This document shows positions 35,250 to 43,896 of a stretch of DNA of 64,000 bases, in pieces (the stretch's first letter is position 1; each line of letters starts with the position of its first letter). Source of the stretch: Planctomycetota bacterium (GTDB lineage: Bacteria; Planctomycetota; UBA1135; UBA2386); assembly GCA_947444055.1 (NCBI GenBank), contig CANEYR010000003.1:1-64000 (forward strand). Direction: 5' to 3'. The notes under the pieces are model-generated. The model searched no databases and had not been told where the DNA came from. It was given only the letters and a program-made list of their open reading frames with translations. The translations under genes and the position numbers were made by a program.

Positions 35250-36506
35250 TCAATAGCCAGCGGTCTTCGCCAGCCACTGCCGCCACGGCTCGTCCATTTC
35301 TTCGATGCGGCGGCCGAGCAGTTGGTCGAACGCCGAACTGCTGTCGCCTTTGCGATCGCGCAAGGCGGCGCGCACGAACTGCAGAAACGGCTCGCGGGTC
35401 TTCGGCAGGTTGTCCGCTTGCAGCAACCAGCTAACGAACATCAAGGCCGCACTCCAGTTGATCGCGGTCGCCGTGTCGTCAGTCAGATAGAAGCTGCCGT
35501 ACATCGGCAAGTGCAGCAGGTGCGTGAGGCGATAGCCGCGGCCAGATGCCTGCAGCGCTTGTACGTCCTGGGCCCTCTGCGGCCCCGGCGCCGCGAAACC
35601 AGCCGGTCCCTGCATGGCGTGTTCCATCCACATGCCGAGTCCGATTTCGAGCCAGGGGCAGACGCGGTCGCGATCGTTCTGGCGATTCACTTCGCCGATC
35701 AGCGTGTGGTAGAGCAAGCCCTGCGTGGCGACGAAGAACCAGCGCTCGGGACGCGTTGGGTTGGGGCCGAAGTAGAAGGTGCGCACTTCGTCGCCGTGCG
35801 GGGCTGGCACGAAGTACGGCACCGGACGGAAGCCCCACTTGGGGAAGTCGTCGCCGTTCTTCCAAGCGACGACCGCGATCGGCTTCAGCACTTCGCGCAG
35901 GCCGAGATCTTTGCCAAACAAGTCAAACCACGCGACGCCTAGTTGTTCGAGGTCGAGCAGGGCGGCGACGTTGGTCTTCAGATCGGCAGCGCAGCGCAGT
36001 TGGAAACGTTCGCCGACCAGCGTCATCGGTTGCTTCGCCAGCACCAGTTCGAGTTGCTCCTTCGCGTAGCGCTTGCCGTCGTGCTCCCACAGCCAACCCT
36101 TGGCGCCCTTCTGATGGCCAAGGAACGTGTGCGCCGCCTCGTTGCTGTCGTCCTGCAGCACTTGCCACAGCGCCTGCAGGCGCGCGAGTCCGGGGAGGCT
36201 CTGGGCGATGGCTTGGTCGCGCAGGAACGCCTGCGCCTTCGGTGAGTCCTGCTGGCGAACGCGCCGTTCACAGAACGCTTTGATGCGGTCGCCGACCAGA
36301 TCCATTTGGGCGACGTCGGCGCGCGCGATGCGAACGCGCTTGCCGCCTTGCACGATGGTGAGTTCGCCGGTCGCGAACGGCTCGACCACGCGACCGGTGA
36401 TTTCGCGGCCATCGCGGCGGGTGATGCGATCGCGCAGGTCGTCTTGCGCGGGCAGCGGAGCGAGCAGGCCAAGGAGGGCGACGAAGGCGAGCGCGATGCG
36501 AGCCAT
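35250..36506 (-). CDS. Exported protein of unknown function
   Basis: This 418-residue protein has a clear signal peptide (MARIALAFVALLGLLAPLPAQ). The N-terminal part starts with a small beta domain, ITRRDGREITGRVVEPFATG, that resembles the SH3-like strand patterns in many planctomycete exported proteins. The middle and C-terminal parts contain a LEIGLGMWMEHAM helix and an ATAINWSAALMFVSWLL helix, as in planctomycete DUF1570-like proteins, but the HExxH motif of those was not found. It is probably co-transcribed with the permease. No function is assigned. Confidence 0.6.
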   Translation of the reverse strand: MARIALAFVALLGLLAPLPAQDDLRDRITRRDGREITGRVVEPFATGELTIVQGGKRVRIARADVAQMDLVGDRIKAFCERRVRQQDSPKAQAFLRDQAIAQSLPGLARLQALWQVLQDDSNEAAHTFLGHQKGAKGWLWEHDGKRYAKEQLELVLAKQPMTLVGERFQLRCAADLKTNVAALLDLEQLGVAWFDLFGKDLGLREVLKPIAVVAWKNGDDFPKWGFRPVPYFVPAPHGDEVRTFYFGPNPTRPERWFFVATQGLLYHTLIGEVNRQNDRDRVCPWLEIGLGMWMEHAMQGPAGFAAPGPQRAQDVQALQASGRGYRLTHLLHLPMYGSFYLTDDTATAINWSAALMFVSWLLQADNLPKTREPFLQFVRAALRDRKGDSSSAFDQLLGRRIEEMDEPWRQWLAKTAGY

Positions 36507-36547
36507 GGCGCGGTAGCGTAGCGGCGATTGCCTTGCGTGGACTTCTT

Positions 36548-37294
36548 GTGACCCATCCCGCTTTGTCTTGCAGTTCGCACCTGCCGTGGCCCGCGCCAAC
36601 GCGGCCGTGGTCGTTGACCATGGCTTGGGAAGAACTGCTGATGCTGCACTGGCCGGTCGACGCGGTGGCGCTGCAATCGCACCTACCGGTCGGTGTGCAG
36701 GTCGACACCTTCGCCGGTTCCGCATGGCTTGGCATCGTGCCGTTCCGCATGACCAGGACGCGGTTGCGGCGGTTGCCGCCGGTGCCAACGGCGTACCAAT
36801 TCCTCGAGTTGAACGTGCGCAGCTACGTGCGTGTCGACGGCAAGCCGGGCGTGTGGTTCTTCAGCCTCGATGCCGAGAGCCGGCTCGCGGTCGAAGGGGC
36901 GCGGTGGCGGTTTGGTCTGCCCTACTTCAAGGCGCGTATGCAATCGAGCCGACGCGGGGAACGGCGGTTCTACACGAGTGAGCGGCGCGATGGCCGCGCG
37001 CCCGTCGCCACCTTCGCCGCCGATTGGGGTGTCACCGGCCCGGCGTTGCCAGCGACGCCGGGTTCGTTGCCGCACTTCTTGGTCGAGCGCTACTGCTTGT
37101 TTGCACAGCGCCGCGGCCAACTGGTGGGCGGGGACATCGTGCATGCGCCGTGGCAGCTGGCGCCGGTCGACGTGAACGTGACGACGAATGACATGGCGCG
37201 TTTGCTGGCGCTCGAACTGCGCGGGCCCCCGACGTCGGCCTTCGCCGCGTTGCCGCTGACGATCGCGGCGTGGTCGCCACTGGCCTGTTCGTGA
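36548..37294 (+). CDS. DUF2071 (YqjF-like) protein
   Basis: This protein of about 248 residues matches DUF2071, a beta-rich family related to acetoacetate decarboxylase. Telling segments are RPWSLTMAWEELLMLHWPVD, AWLGIVPFRMTRTRL, FLELNVRSYVRVDGKPGVWF and a late DIVHAPWQL. The family function is unknown. The start is uncertain: GTG 36548 keeps the conserved RPW-x-M-W beginning, a TTG lies at 36533, and ATG 36620 would cut into the first motif. It is divergent from the exported protein and convergent with the ABC permease. Confidence 0.75.
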   Translation: MTHPALSCSSHLPWPAPTRPWSLTMAWEELLMLHWPVDAVALQSHLPVGVQVDTFAGSAWLGIVPFRMTRTRLRRLPPVPTAYQFLELNVRSYVRVDGKPGVWFFSLDAESRLAVEGARWRFGLPYFKARMQSSRRGERRFYTSERRDGRAPVATFAADWGVTGPALPATPGSLPHFLVERYCLFAQRRGQLVGGDIVHAPWQLAPVDVNVTTNDMARLLALELRGPPTSAFAALPLTIAAWSPLACS

Positions 37295-37306
37295 TGGGCG
37301 GGGCGC

Positions 37307-38950
37307 TTACTTCGCCCGCAGCAGTCGCCGCAGGTTGCGGCTGCCGAGCCACATGCCAAGCAACAGCATCAAGCCGCCGTAGGCCAACGCGATGCCGACC
37401 ACGATCGGCGCCCATTGCAGCGCCAAACCGTGGGACAGCAGCCGGTGGTTCTGCTCGTTGGCGAGTTGATCCCAGATCGCGAGGGAGACGGGAACGATCG
37501 CGAGTTGGAAGGCGATGACGAGCACCAAGGCGCCGAGGAAATTCTTGCCGCCCTGTGCTGTGTGGCCGCTGTCCTCGGGCCGCATCAGTGCAGGCGACGT
37601 GCCGACGACCGCCAACACACCCATCGCCACCGCGGTGCCGCCGAGTGCGACGCCGACGAACACCGCCAGCGTGGTGACGTTCGCATCCAACAGCCACACG
37701 CCCGTGAGCGCCACGAGCAGCAACGGCCACAGCATGAAGGCGAAGATCGCTGTCAGCTTGCCGCGCAAGATGGCGAACGCGCTCGCGGGCGAGCAGGCAT
37801 ACAGCGCCCATTGCGCCGAATCCGCCAGCACGAGCCGACCCATGTGCGCATAGAGCACGAGCAGCACGGCGAGAAACCACTGTGTCAGCAAGACGGCGAG
37901 GTGGGTGACGTCGCGCGGCACGCGGGTGACTTTGAGAATGCCGCCGACCATCACTTGCTCCTTCGCGAGCGCGAACACCAACACGCCGAAGACCAAGAAC
38001 CCGATCAGGGCGCCCGGCTGCTGCAGCACCTGCGCGAACTCCTTCTTGCGCAGCGTCGAGGCGACGCTGGTTGACCAGCGACGGTGGTTGCGCCACAGCG
38101 GCGGTTCGGCGGTGAGGTAGCGTTCGTAGGCGCGCGGGTGCAGATCGGCGACGACGCGGAAGACCAACACGGTGATCACGAGCCAGCTGGCGAGCCCGGC
38201 GAGGGCCTGGATGTCGATCGTGCCGCGAGCCGCCGCGGCCAGCAGGGCGGCGCCGGTGTCGATCGTCCACGGCAGCTGCCGCGGCAACGAGGCGATCGCG
38301 ACCACGTCTTGCACCCGTTCGTGCCCGCGCGCAAACATCGTCATCAGCAGCCACGTTGAGAACCCCACCGACGCCAACGCCCCGATCAGGGCGAAGACGA
38401 GCCGCAACCAGCGGCCGGCGAAGAAGCGCACGAGCACGATGTGCACCGCCAGCAAGGTCGCCAGCATGGGGGCGGTGGCGCCGACGATCGTCAGCAGAGC
38501 GAGGCCGTGGGCCCACGCGGGCGCTTGCCGCGATTGCAGCATGGCCGACAAGAACGGCAGTGCCAAGGCCGCCGCCCAGCAGCACGACAAGAACGTCGCG
38601 CGCACGAGCACTTGCATGGCGGGTCGAGCGCTCGCGATCGGCGCTTGCCGCCACAGCGCGAGCTCTTGCCCTTCGAACAGTTGCCGCTGCGCCAGCGCCA
38701 AGCCGAGCCAGGTCGCGACCAATGGGCATGCCATCAAGCCGTAGCCGAGCAGGCCGCGCAGTTCGTCGCCGCCGGTTTCGCGGTGCAGGCGCGCCAGCAA
38801 CTGCGGATTGGTGACCACCGCTTGCGCAAACCACCACGTCAACATCGCCAGCAGCCCGATGCCGATCGCCGCACTCAGCAGCGTGCGCCGACCGAGGTTG
38901 GTGGTCGGCAGGTTGCGCAAGACGCGCAGATCCGCCGCGAGCAACTTCAT
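37307..38950 (-). CDS. ABC-2-type transporter permease
   Basis: This 547-residue membrane protein has about eleven or twelve hydrophobic helices and no soluble enzymatic domain. It is coupled to the ATPase gene by an ATGA overlap and is therefore its membrane partner. Start MKLLAADLRVLRNLP is set at that overlap. Such large single-gene permeases look like a fusion of two ABC-2 halves: a first block of helices (about 20-275), a loop with LRKKEFAQVLQQPGALIGFL (about 318), and a second block. Substrate unknown. Confidence 0.8.
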   Translation of the reverse strand: MKLLAADLRVLRNLPTTNLGRRTLLSAAIGIGLLAMLTWWFAQAVVTNPQLLARLHRETGGDELRGLLGYGLMACPLVATWLGLALAQRQLFEGQELALWRQAPIASARPAMQVLVRATFLSCCWAAALALPFLSAMLQSRQAPAWAHGLALLTIVGATAPMLATLLAVHIVLVRFFAGRWLRLVFALIGALASVGFSTWLLMTMFARGHERVQDVVAIASLPRQLPWTIDTGAALLAAAARGTIDIQALAGLASWLVITVLVFRVVADLHPRAYERYLTAEPPLWRNHRRWSTSVASTLRKKEFAQVLQQPGALIGFLVFGVLVFALAKEQVMVGGILKVTRVPRDVTHLAVLLTQWFLAVLLVLYAHMGRLVLADSAQWALYACSPASAFAILRGKLTAIFAFMLWPLLLVALTGVWLLDANVTTLAVFVGVALGGTAVAMGVLAVVGTSPALMRPEDSGHTAQGGKNFLGALVLVIAFQLAIVPVSLAIWDQLANEQNHRLLSHGLALQWAPIVVGIALAYGGLMLLLGMWLGSRNLRRLLRAK

Positions 38951-39684
38951 GGGGTCGCGGCTTGGGTGATCGCGACGAACACGTCTTCGAGCGAACGCTC
39001 CGCGTGTTGGTGGCGCAGCTCGGCGACCGTGCCTTGCGCGCGCAAGCGACCGCGCGCCAGGATGCCGACGCGGTGGCAGATTTGCTCGGCGAGTTCGAGG
39101 CCGTGGGTGCTGAGGAACACCGTGGTGCCGCGCGCCGATTCGGCGAGCAGCAGTTCCTTCAGGCTCTTGTTGCTCATCGGGTCGAGGCCGCTCGACGGCT
39201 CGTCGAGCAACAGCACGCGCGGCGCCGTCGTCAGCACCGCGACGAGGTGGATCTTCTTGCGCGTGCCGTGCGAGTACCCCTTGCACAGAAGGTCGGCGTG
39301 TTCAGCGAGTCCCAGGCGATCGAGCAGTTGGTCGCTGCGGTCGTCGCGTTCGCGTCGCGGCACATTCCACAGGCTGGCGACCAGGGCCACGTATTGGCGC
39401 CCGGTGAGGTAGTCGTAGAGCGGCGGCGTGTCCGGCACGAAGCCGAGGCGCTGCTTGAGTTCGCGGCTGCCGGTGCGATGGTCGAGGCCGTCGATGCACA
39501 GCGTGCCGGCACTGGGCTGCAAGAGGCCCGTCAGCAGGCGCAGCGTCGTCGTCTTGCCGGCGCCGTTTTGCCCCAGAAAGCCGTAGATCTCGCCGGGCAT
39601 CACCGCGAGGTCCAAGTCCTGCACCGCCCATTTGCCGGCAAACTGGCGGCCGAGACCTTGGGTCAGGATGACGGGCTCGCTCAT
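38947..39684 (-). CDS. ABC-2-type transporter ATP-binding protein
   Basis: This 245-residue ATPase has Walker A GQNGAGKTT, Q-loop region GFVPDTPPLYDYL, the signature YSHGTRKKIHLVAVL (a diverged LSGGQ as SHGTR), Walker B LLLDEPSSGLDP and switch STHGLELAEQI. It energises the permease encoded just downstream. Its start overlaps the stop of exonuclease III (ATGA) and its stop overlaps the permease start, so all three are coupled. Confidence 0.9.
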   Translation of the reverse strand: MSEPVILTQGLGRQFAGKWAVQDLDLAVMPGEIYGFLGQNGAGKTTTLRLLTGLLQPSAGTLCIDGLDHRTGSRELKQRLGFVPDTPPLYDYLTGRQYVALVASLWNVPRRERDDRSDQLLDRLGLAEHADLLCKGYSHGTRKKIHLVAVLTTAPRVLLLDEPSSGLDPMSNKSLKELLLAESARGTTVFLSTHGLELAEQICHRVGILARGRLRAQGTVAELRHQHAERSLEDVFVAITQAATP

Positions 39685-40460
39685 GGCGCCTCGTCGGTGA
39701 ACACGGCGGTGACCGGCACGTGATCGCTCGGCGTCTTCTGCAGCCGTACATCCTTGTGCACGATCACGTCGGTGCAGAGGGCCGCGGCGGCAGGTGAACA
39801 CAGCACGTAGTCGATACGCAGGCCGTTGTCGCGCAGGGCGGCACCGGCGCTGTAGTGCCACCATGTGTAGATGCCGCGCTCTTGGTGGTGCTGGCGCAGG
39901 CTGTCGGTGAGGCCAAACGCCATCACGTTGCGCATCGCTTGCCGTTCGGGCGTCGAGCAGAGAATGCGTTCATGCCACCACGCCGGGTCGTGCACGTCGC
40001 GGTCGTCGATCGTCACGTTGAAGTCGCCGACGACGACGATGCGTTCGCTCGCGGCATAGCCGGCATCGAGGAACGTGCGCAGCCGACGAAACCAATCGAG
40101 CTTGAAGTGGTACTTGTCGGTGCCGACGTCTTGGCCGTTGGGCACGTAGAGATTGAGCACGCGCCAAGCGCCCGCATCGCCAGCGATGACGCGCTTGTCG
40201 GCGTCGGACGCGTCGTCGGGGAAGCCCTTCTGCACGCGCGTCAGCGTGGTCGTCGCCAAGAGCGCGACGCCGTTGTAGCTCTTCTGGCCGCAGTAGGTCA
40301 GGTCGTAGCCAAGGTCCTCAAGCGGCTCGCGCGGAAACAGCTCGTCCTGCACCTTCGTCTCTTGCAGGCACAACACGTCGGGTTGGTGTTCGCGCAGGAA
40401 ATCGACGACGTGGGTGAGGCGGGCGCGCAGGCTGTTGACGTTCCAAGTGGTGATCTTCAT
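39681..40460 (-). CDS. xth: Exodeoxyribonuclease III
   Basis: This 259-residue enzyme is an AP endonuclease/3'-5' exonuclease of the EEP fold used in base-excision repair. Motifs visible are TTWNVNSLRAR, LCLQETKVQ (metal Glu), NLYVPNG, VVGDFNVTIDDRDVHDP (Asp/Asn) and the C-terminal PSDHVPV (catalytic Asp-His). Length fits Xth. It starts a coupled three-gene set with an ABC exporter, a pairing without obvious functional logic. Confidence 0.93.
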   Translation of the reverse strand: MKITTWNVNSLRARLTHVVDFLREHQPDVLCLQETKVQDELFPREPLEDLGYDLTYCGQKSYNGVALLATTTLTRVQKGFPDDASDADKRVIAGDAGAWRVLNLYVPNGQDVGTDKYHFKLDWFRRLRTFLDAGYAASERIVVVGDFNVTIDDRDVHDPAWWHERILCSTPERQAMRNVMAFGLTDSLRQHHQERGIYTWWHYSAGAALRDNGLRIDYVLCSPAAAALCTDVIVHKDVRLQKTPSDHVPVTAVFTDEAP

Positions 40461-40598
40461 CGCGCGAACGGCTGCGCATTCAAGCAGTCAGGCTTGGCGG
40501 CGGAAGGGCGCGTCGCGTGGAATCTCCGATGGCAGGGCCAGAATCAGGGAATGCTGCGCGTGCTTGCTGGACCTTCAAGCACCTTGTCTGATGTCCGG

Positions 40599-41831
40599 AT
40601 GCGCACGTTCTGGCTGCTGCCTGTCTTGCTGCTTCTCCCGGCTTGTGCCTCGTCGTCGCACTTCGTGGCGACCGCCAATGACACGGTGATGGAGGTCGGT
40701 GACGTTGCCGATGATCTCGCCCGCGCCGATGTGGTCGCACTCGGCGAACTGCACCAGACGCCGTCGGTTCACCAGCTACACCACGCGTTGCTGACGGCGC
40801 TGCATGCCCGTCGCAGCAACATCGTGATCGCGTTGGAGATGTTCGAGCGCGACACGCAGATGGTGTTGCTGAAGTACCTGACCGGCATGGTCACGGAAGA
40901 GACGTTCCTCGCCCAGTCGCGGCCGTGGCCCGACTACGCGCGCGACTACCGGCCGGTGATTGAGTTCGCGAAGGCGAACGGGCTGGTGGTGATCGCCGCC
41001 AATGCGCCGCGCAAGCTGGCGAGTCAGGTGGCGCGCGAAGGTGCGGCCGCCGTCTTGGGCAACCCGGATGTGGCGCGCACGACGACGGCGCCCGAGGACG
41101 CGTATTGGGAAGAGTTCCTTCTGCAGATGAAGGGGCACCCCGGACTCACCGACGCGATGCAGAAGAACTTCTATGCCGCGCAGTGCATCAAAGACGACAC
41201 CATGGCGGAGTCGATCACCGATCATCTGCAAAGCATCAAGTCGGGCCAGCGGCCGTTGGTGGTGCTGATCTGTGGCCGGACGCACAGTGATCACGGTTAC
41301 GGCACCGTGGCGCGCATCAAGAACCGTCTGCCTGGTCTCGACGTGCGCGTGGTGTCGGCGGAGACGGTCAAGGACGCGTCGACCGGGATCTACACTTCGC
41401 CACGCACGATCGGGGACTACGTGGTGGTGGCTCCCGAAGTAGAACGGCCGCCGCAGAAGGTCGGGCCGGTGCTCGCGAAGGCCGAGCCGAAGGCGATGGG
41501 CGCGGCGGCCAAGACACCAGCGGCGCCGCCGGTGGTCGCGGCGGACACCGCGGGTTTGCGGCCAGCGCTGGGCCTGATGCCTGACTACGCGGGCGCCGAC
41601 GGTGGCGTTCTGGTTGGCACGGTGCGGCCAGGTGGACCGGCTGAGAAGGCTGGCATCGAAGCTGGCGATGTCATCGTCATGCTGGCTGGCAGCAAGGTCA
41701 CCGACGTCGAAAACTACACCGAAGTGCTCGACGCGCAGGCGATCGGCAAGACGGTGACGGTGCGCGTTCGCCGCGAAACCGCCGAAGTCGATCTGCAAGT
41801 TCAGGTTGGTTCGCGCCCGGGCAATCGCTGA
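40599..41831 (+). CDS. ChaN-family lipoprotein fused to a PDZ domain
   Basis: This 410-residue lipoprotein has lipobox LLPAC (Cys about 14). The first 270 residues match the ChaN/DUF399 haem-binding family: ADVVALGELHQTPSVHQLHH, NIVIALEMFERDTQMVLLKYL, SRPWPDYARDYRPVIEFAK and CGRTHSDHGYG. After an Ala/Pro linker (about 290-315) a PDZ domain covers the end, with GGVLVGTVRPGGPAEKAGIE and GDVIVMLAGSKVTDVENYTE. It is anchored in a membrane facing the periplasm; PDZ probably tethers a protein partner. The frame upstream of 40599 overlaps xth and is rejected. Confidence 0.85.
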   Translation: MRTFWLLPVLLLLPACASSSHFVATANDTVMEVGDVADDLARADVVALGELHQTPSVHQLHHALLTALHARRSNIVIALEMFERDTQMVLLKYLTGMVTEETFLAQSRPWPDYARDYRPVIEFAKANGLVVIAANAPRKLASQVAREGAAAVLGNPDVARTTTAPEDAYWEEFLLQMKGHPGLTDAMQKNFYAAQCIKDDTMAESITDHLQSIKSGQRPLVVLICGRTHSDHGYGTVARIKNRLPGLDVRVVSAETVKDASTGIYTSPRTIGDYVVVAPEVERPPQKVGPVLAKAEPKAMGAAAKTPAAPPVVAADTAGLRPALGLMPDYAGADGGVLVGTVRPGGPAEKAGIEAGDVIVMLAGSKVTDVENYTEVLDAQAIGKTVTVRVRRETAEVDLQVQVGSRPGNR

Positions 41832-42031
41832 TCCCATCGGCCGGTCGGCCGCGTTGTAGCTGCGTGTGCAAGTCTATGCAGGCACGTCGGCAGCGTCGGT
41901 TGGCTTGCGGATTTTCGGCCTGCGACCGAGGGCGCGCGGGGCCGCAACCCGGGCCGCTACTGCGGGTGGCGTTCGTCGGCGTCGTCGCTATCCTGCTCGG
42001 CCCTAACTCGGCTGTCGCCCCCTCCGAAACC

Positions 42032-43156
42032 GTGAGCACCACCCTTCAGATCACTGATCTCCCTGTCGCTGGCTATGAGCGCGTCGTTCGCGGCGTCGAC
42101 AAGTCCTGCGGCCTGCACGCGATCATCGCCGTGCATGACACCACCCTTGGTCCGTCGCTGGGGGGGCTGCGCATGTGGCCGTATGCCTCCGAGGAAGAGG
42201 CGCTGTTTGACGTCAAGCGACTGAGCCGCGGCATGACCTTCAAGTCCGCGGTGGCGCAGACGGGCCTCGGCGGCGGCAAGGCGGTGATGATCGGCGACCC
42301 GAAGGTGATCAAGTCGGAAGCGCTCTACCTGGCGATGGGTCGATTCGTCGACGCGCTAGGCGGCAAGTACATCACGGCCGAAGACGTCAACACGTCGGTC
42401 AGTGATCTCGAGATCATTCGGCGGGCGACGAAGCATGTGACCGGCCTGGAGAAGAAGGACGGCGGCAGCGGCAACCCTTCGCCATACACCGCCTACGGCG
42501 TCTTCCTCGGCATCAAGGCGGCGCTCGGTTGGACGTTTGGCAACGACTCGCCCAAGGGCAAGACGATCGCGATCCAAGGCACTGGTGCGGTTGGTTCGGC
42601 GCTCGCCAAGCGCTTGGTCGAGGCCGGTGCGAAGGTCTACGGCGCCGACAAGAACACCGAGCGATTGAAGCAGCTGGAGCAAGAGATCGGGTTGCTGCCA
42701 GTCAGCGAAGCCGACATCTTGAAGATGAAGTGCGACGTGTTTGCGCCGTGTGCCATGGGTGCCATCCTGCACGACGAGTCGATCCCCACGCTCAACGCGC
42801 CGATCGTCGCGGGTGCGGCCAACAACCTGCTGCTCGAACCGCGGCACGGCAAGGCGCTGGTCGATCGCAACATCCTTTACGCGCCTGACTACGTCATCAA
42901 CGCGGGCGGCATCATCAACGTCTCCGTCGAGTTCCATCCCGGTGGCTACGACGAGAAGGTGTCGCTGACGAAGATCGAACGCATTCCGCAGGCTCTGAAG
43001 GAGCTGTGGACGATCGCCAAGGAAGAACGCATTCCGCCGAGTGATGCCGCCGATCGGCTCGCCGAGCGCATCGTCGCCGATGGTCGCGGCGCCAAGAAGG
43101 AGGCGGCGTGCGCGGTGCCGCCGCGGGCCAAGCCGGGTGAAGGCAGCGGCGGTTGA
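42032..43156 (+). CDS. Leucine/valine-type amino acid dehydrogenase
   Basis: This 374-residue NAD-dependent enzyme of the Glu/Leu/Phe/Val dehydrogenase family deaminates branched-chain amino acids. Substrate-site motifs are LGPSLGGLRMWPYAS and the lysines in MTFKSAVAQTGLGGGKAVM (Lys71, Lys83). The dinucleotide fold begins IAIQGTGAVGSALAKRL. Length and the LGG-R-x-x-Y pattern fit leucine dehydrogenase. A GTG at 42032 is taken as start because the frame above it has no family match. The C-terminal 20 residues are a low-complexity tail (AVPPRAKPGEGSGG). About 200 nt upstream show no gene. Confidence 0.85.
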   Translation: MSTTLQITDLPVAGYERVVRGVDKSCGLHAIIAVHDTTLGPSLGGLRMWPYASEEEALFDVKRLSRGMTFKSAVAQTGLGGGKAVMIGDPKVIKSEALYLAMGRFVDALGGKYITAEDVNTSVSDLEIIRRATKHVTGLEKKDGGSGNPSPYTAYGVFLGIKAALGWTFGNDSPKGKTIAIQGTGAVGSALAKRLVEAGAKVYGADKNTERLKQLEQEIGLLPVSEADILKMKCDVFAPCAMGAILHDESIPTLNAPIVAGAANNLLLEPRHGKALVDRNILYAPDYVINAGGIINVSVEFHPGGYDEKVSLTKIERIPQALKELWTIAKEERIPPSDAADRLAERIVADGRGAKKEAACAVPPRAKPGEGSGG

Positions 43157-43205
43157 GGCTGAGTCCTGGTCCCGCGCGTGACGCGGGACGGGTGCAGTGA
43201 GTGAC

Positions 43206-43805
43206 TCAGACTTCGGTAGCTTGACGATCGCGGCGTGGCTGCTTGCCGCGCGGGGCTGGCTGGCCCTGCTTGCCGGGTTGGTTGCGGGCCTTGCCGTTTT
43301 GCCTCTGGCCCCGTTCGCGCCCACCTTGTTCGCGGCCACCCTGTTCGCGCCCACTCCGTTCGCCGACGCGCTCGCGCACGATGTTCATGCGGCGTTGCAT
43401 GCGCTCGCGCAGTTGCATCTGCGGGCCGCGTTGCTCCCCACCTGCGCGTTGTCCGGCTCGCGGGTCGAAGCCGCCGCGCCCTTCGGGCCCACCCCGCTGA
43501 CCTTGCGGCCGGCCTTGCTGGCCCTGCGGACGACCCTGCCGGGGCTGCGGCGCTTGGCCGCGGCGGCCACCCCGCTCTTCACGTTGGCCGCTTGGTCGGC
43601 CTTCGCGGCGTTGGCCTTGCCCCTCTTGCCGGCGCTCCTGCAGTCGTTCGCGCAGCTCGCCGAGGCGTTCTTGCATCTGCTGCAAGCGCTGCTCCAGGAG
43701 CTCGCGGGGCTGGCCTTCGCCGCGCGGCGCGCGTTGACCTTCTTGCGATGTCGTGGTGGTGACGAGCGAGAGAACGAGGCTGAGAACGAGCAGCAGGTGT
43801 TTCAC
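43206..43805 (-). CDS. Secreted Arg/Gln/Gly-rich low-complexity protein
   Basis: This 199-residue protein begins at GTG with a clean signal peptide (MKHLLLVLSLVLSLVTTTTS then Gln). A Glu/Arg/Gln helical segment follows (about 30-65, including LLEQRLQQMQERLGELRERL). The remaining 130 residues are an intrinsically disordered, strongly basic Gly/Arg/Gln/Pro region with short motifs such as GRPQGQ and GREQGG repeated. No enzyme domain is present. It could bind nucleic acid or polyanionic glycans outside the cell. The opposite strand is also open over this stretch but encodes an unlikely Ala/Leu-rich shadow without a signal peptide pattern. Confidence 0.6.
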   Translation of the reverse strand: MKHLLLVLSLVLSLVTTTTSQEGQRAPRGEGQPRELLEQRLQQMQERLGELRERLQERRQEGQGQRREGRPSGQREERGGRRGQAPQPRQGRPQGQQGRPQGQRGGPEGRGGFDPRAGQRAGGEQRGPQMQLRERMQRRMNIVRERVGERSGREQGGREQGGRERGQRQNGKARNQPGKQGQPAPRGKQPRRDRQATEV

Positions 43806-43896
43806 TGAGTGACTCCGGTTGGATGGAAGGTGCACAGCTACGGTCAGTGCGAACGCGACCCCACAGCTTGGCAGTTGGGCGGCCGCGCGGCCCGTG

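Noticed and set aside
39855-40598. N-terminal extension of the ChaN-PDZ gene
   Set aside because: It overlaps exonuclease III on the other strand and precedes a lipoprotein signal peptide with lipobox.
43197-43808. Plus-strand 203-residue Ala/Leu-rich frame
   Set aside because: It mirrors the low-complexity Arg/Gln/Gly gene on the minus strand, which has a proper signal peptide; the Ala/Leu composition follows from complementing those codons.
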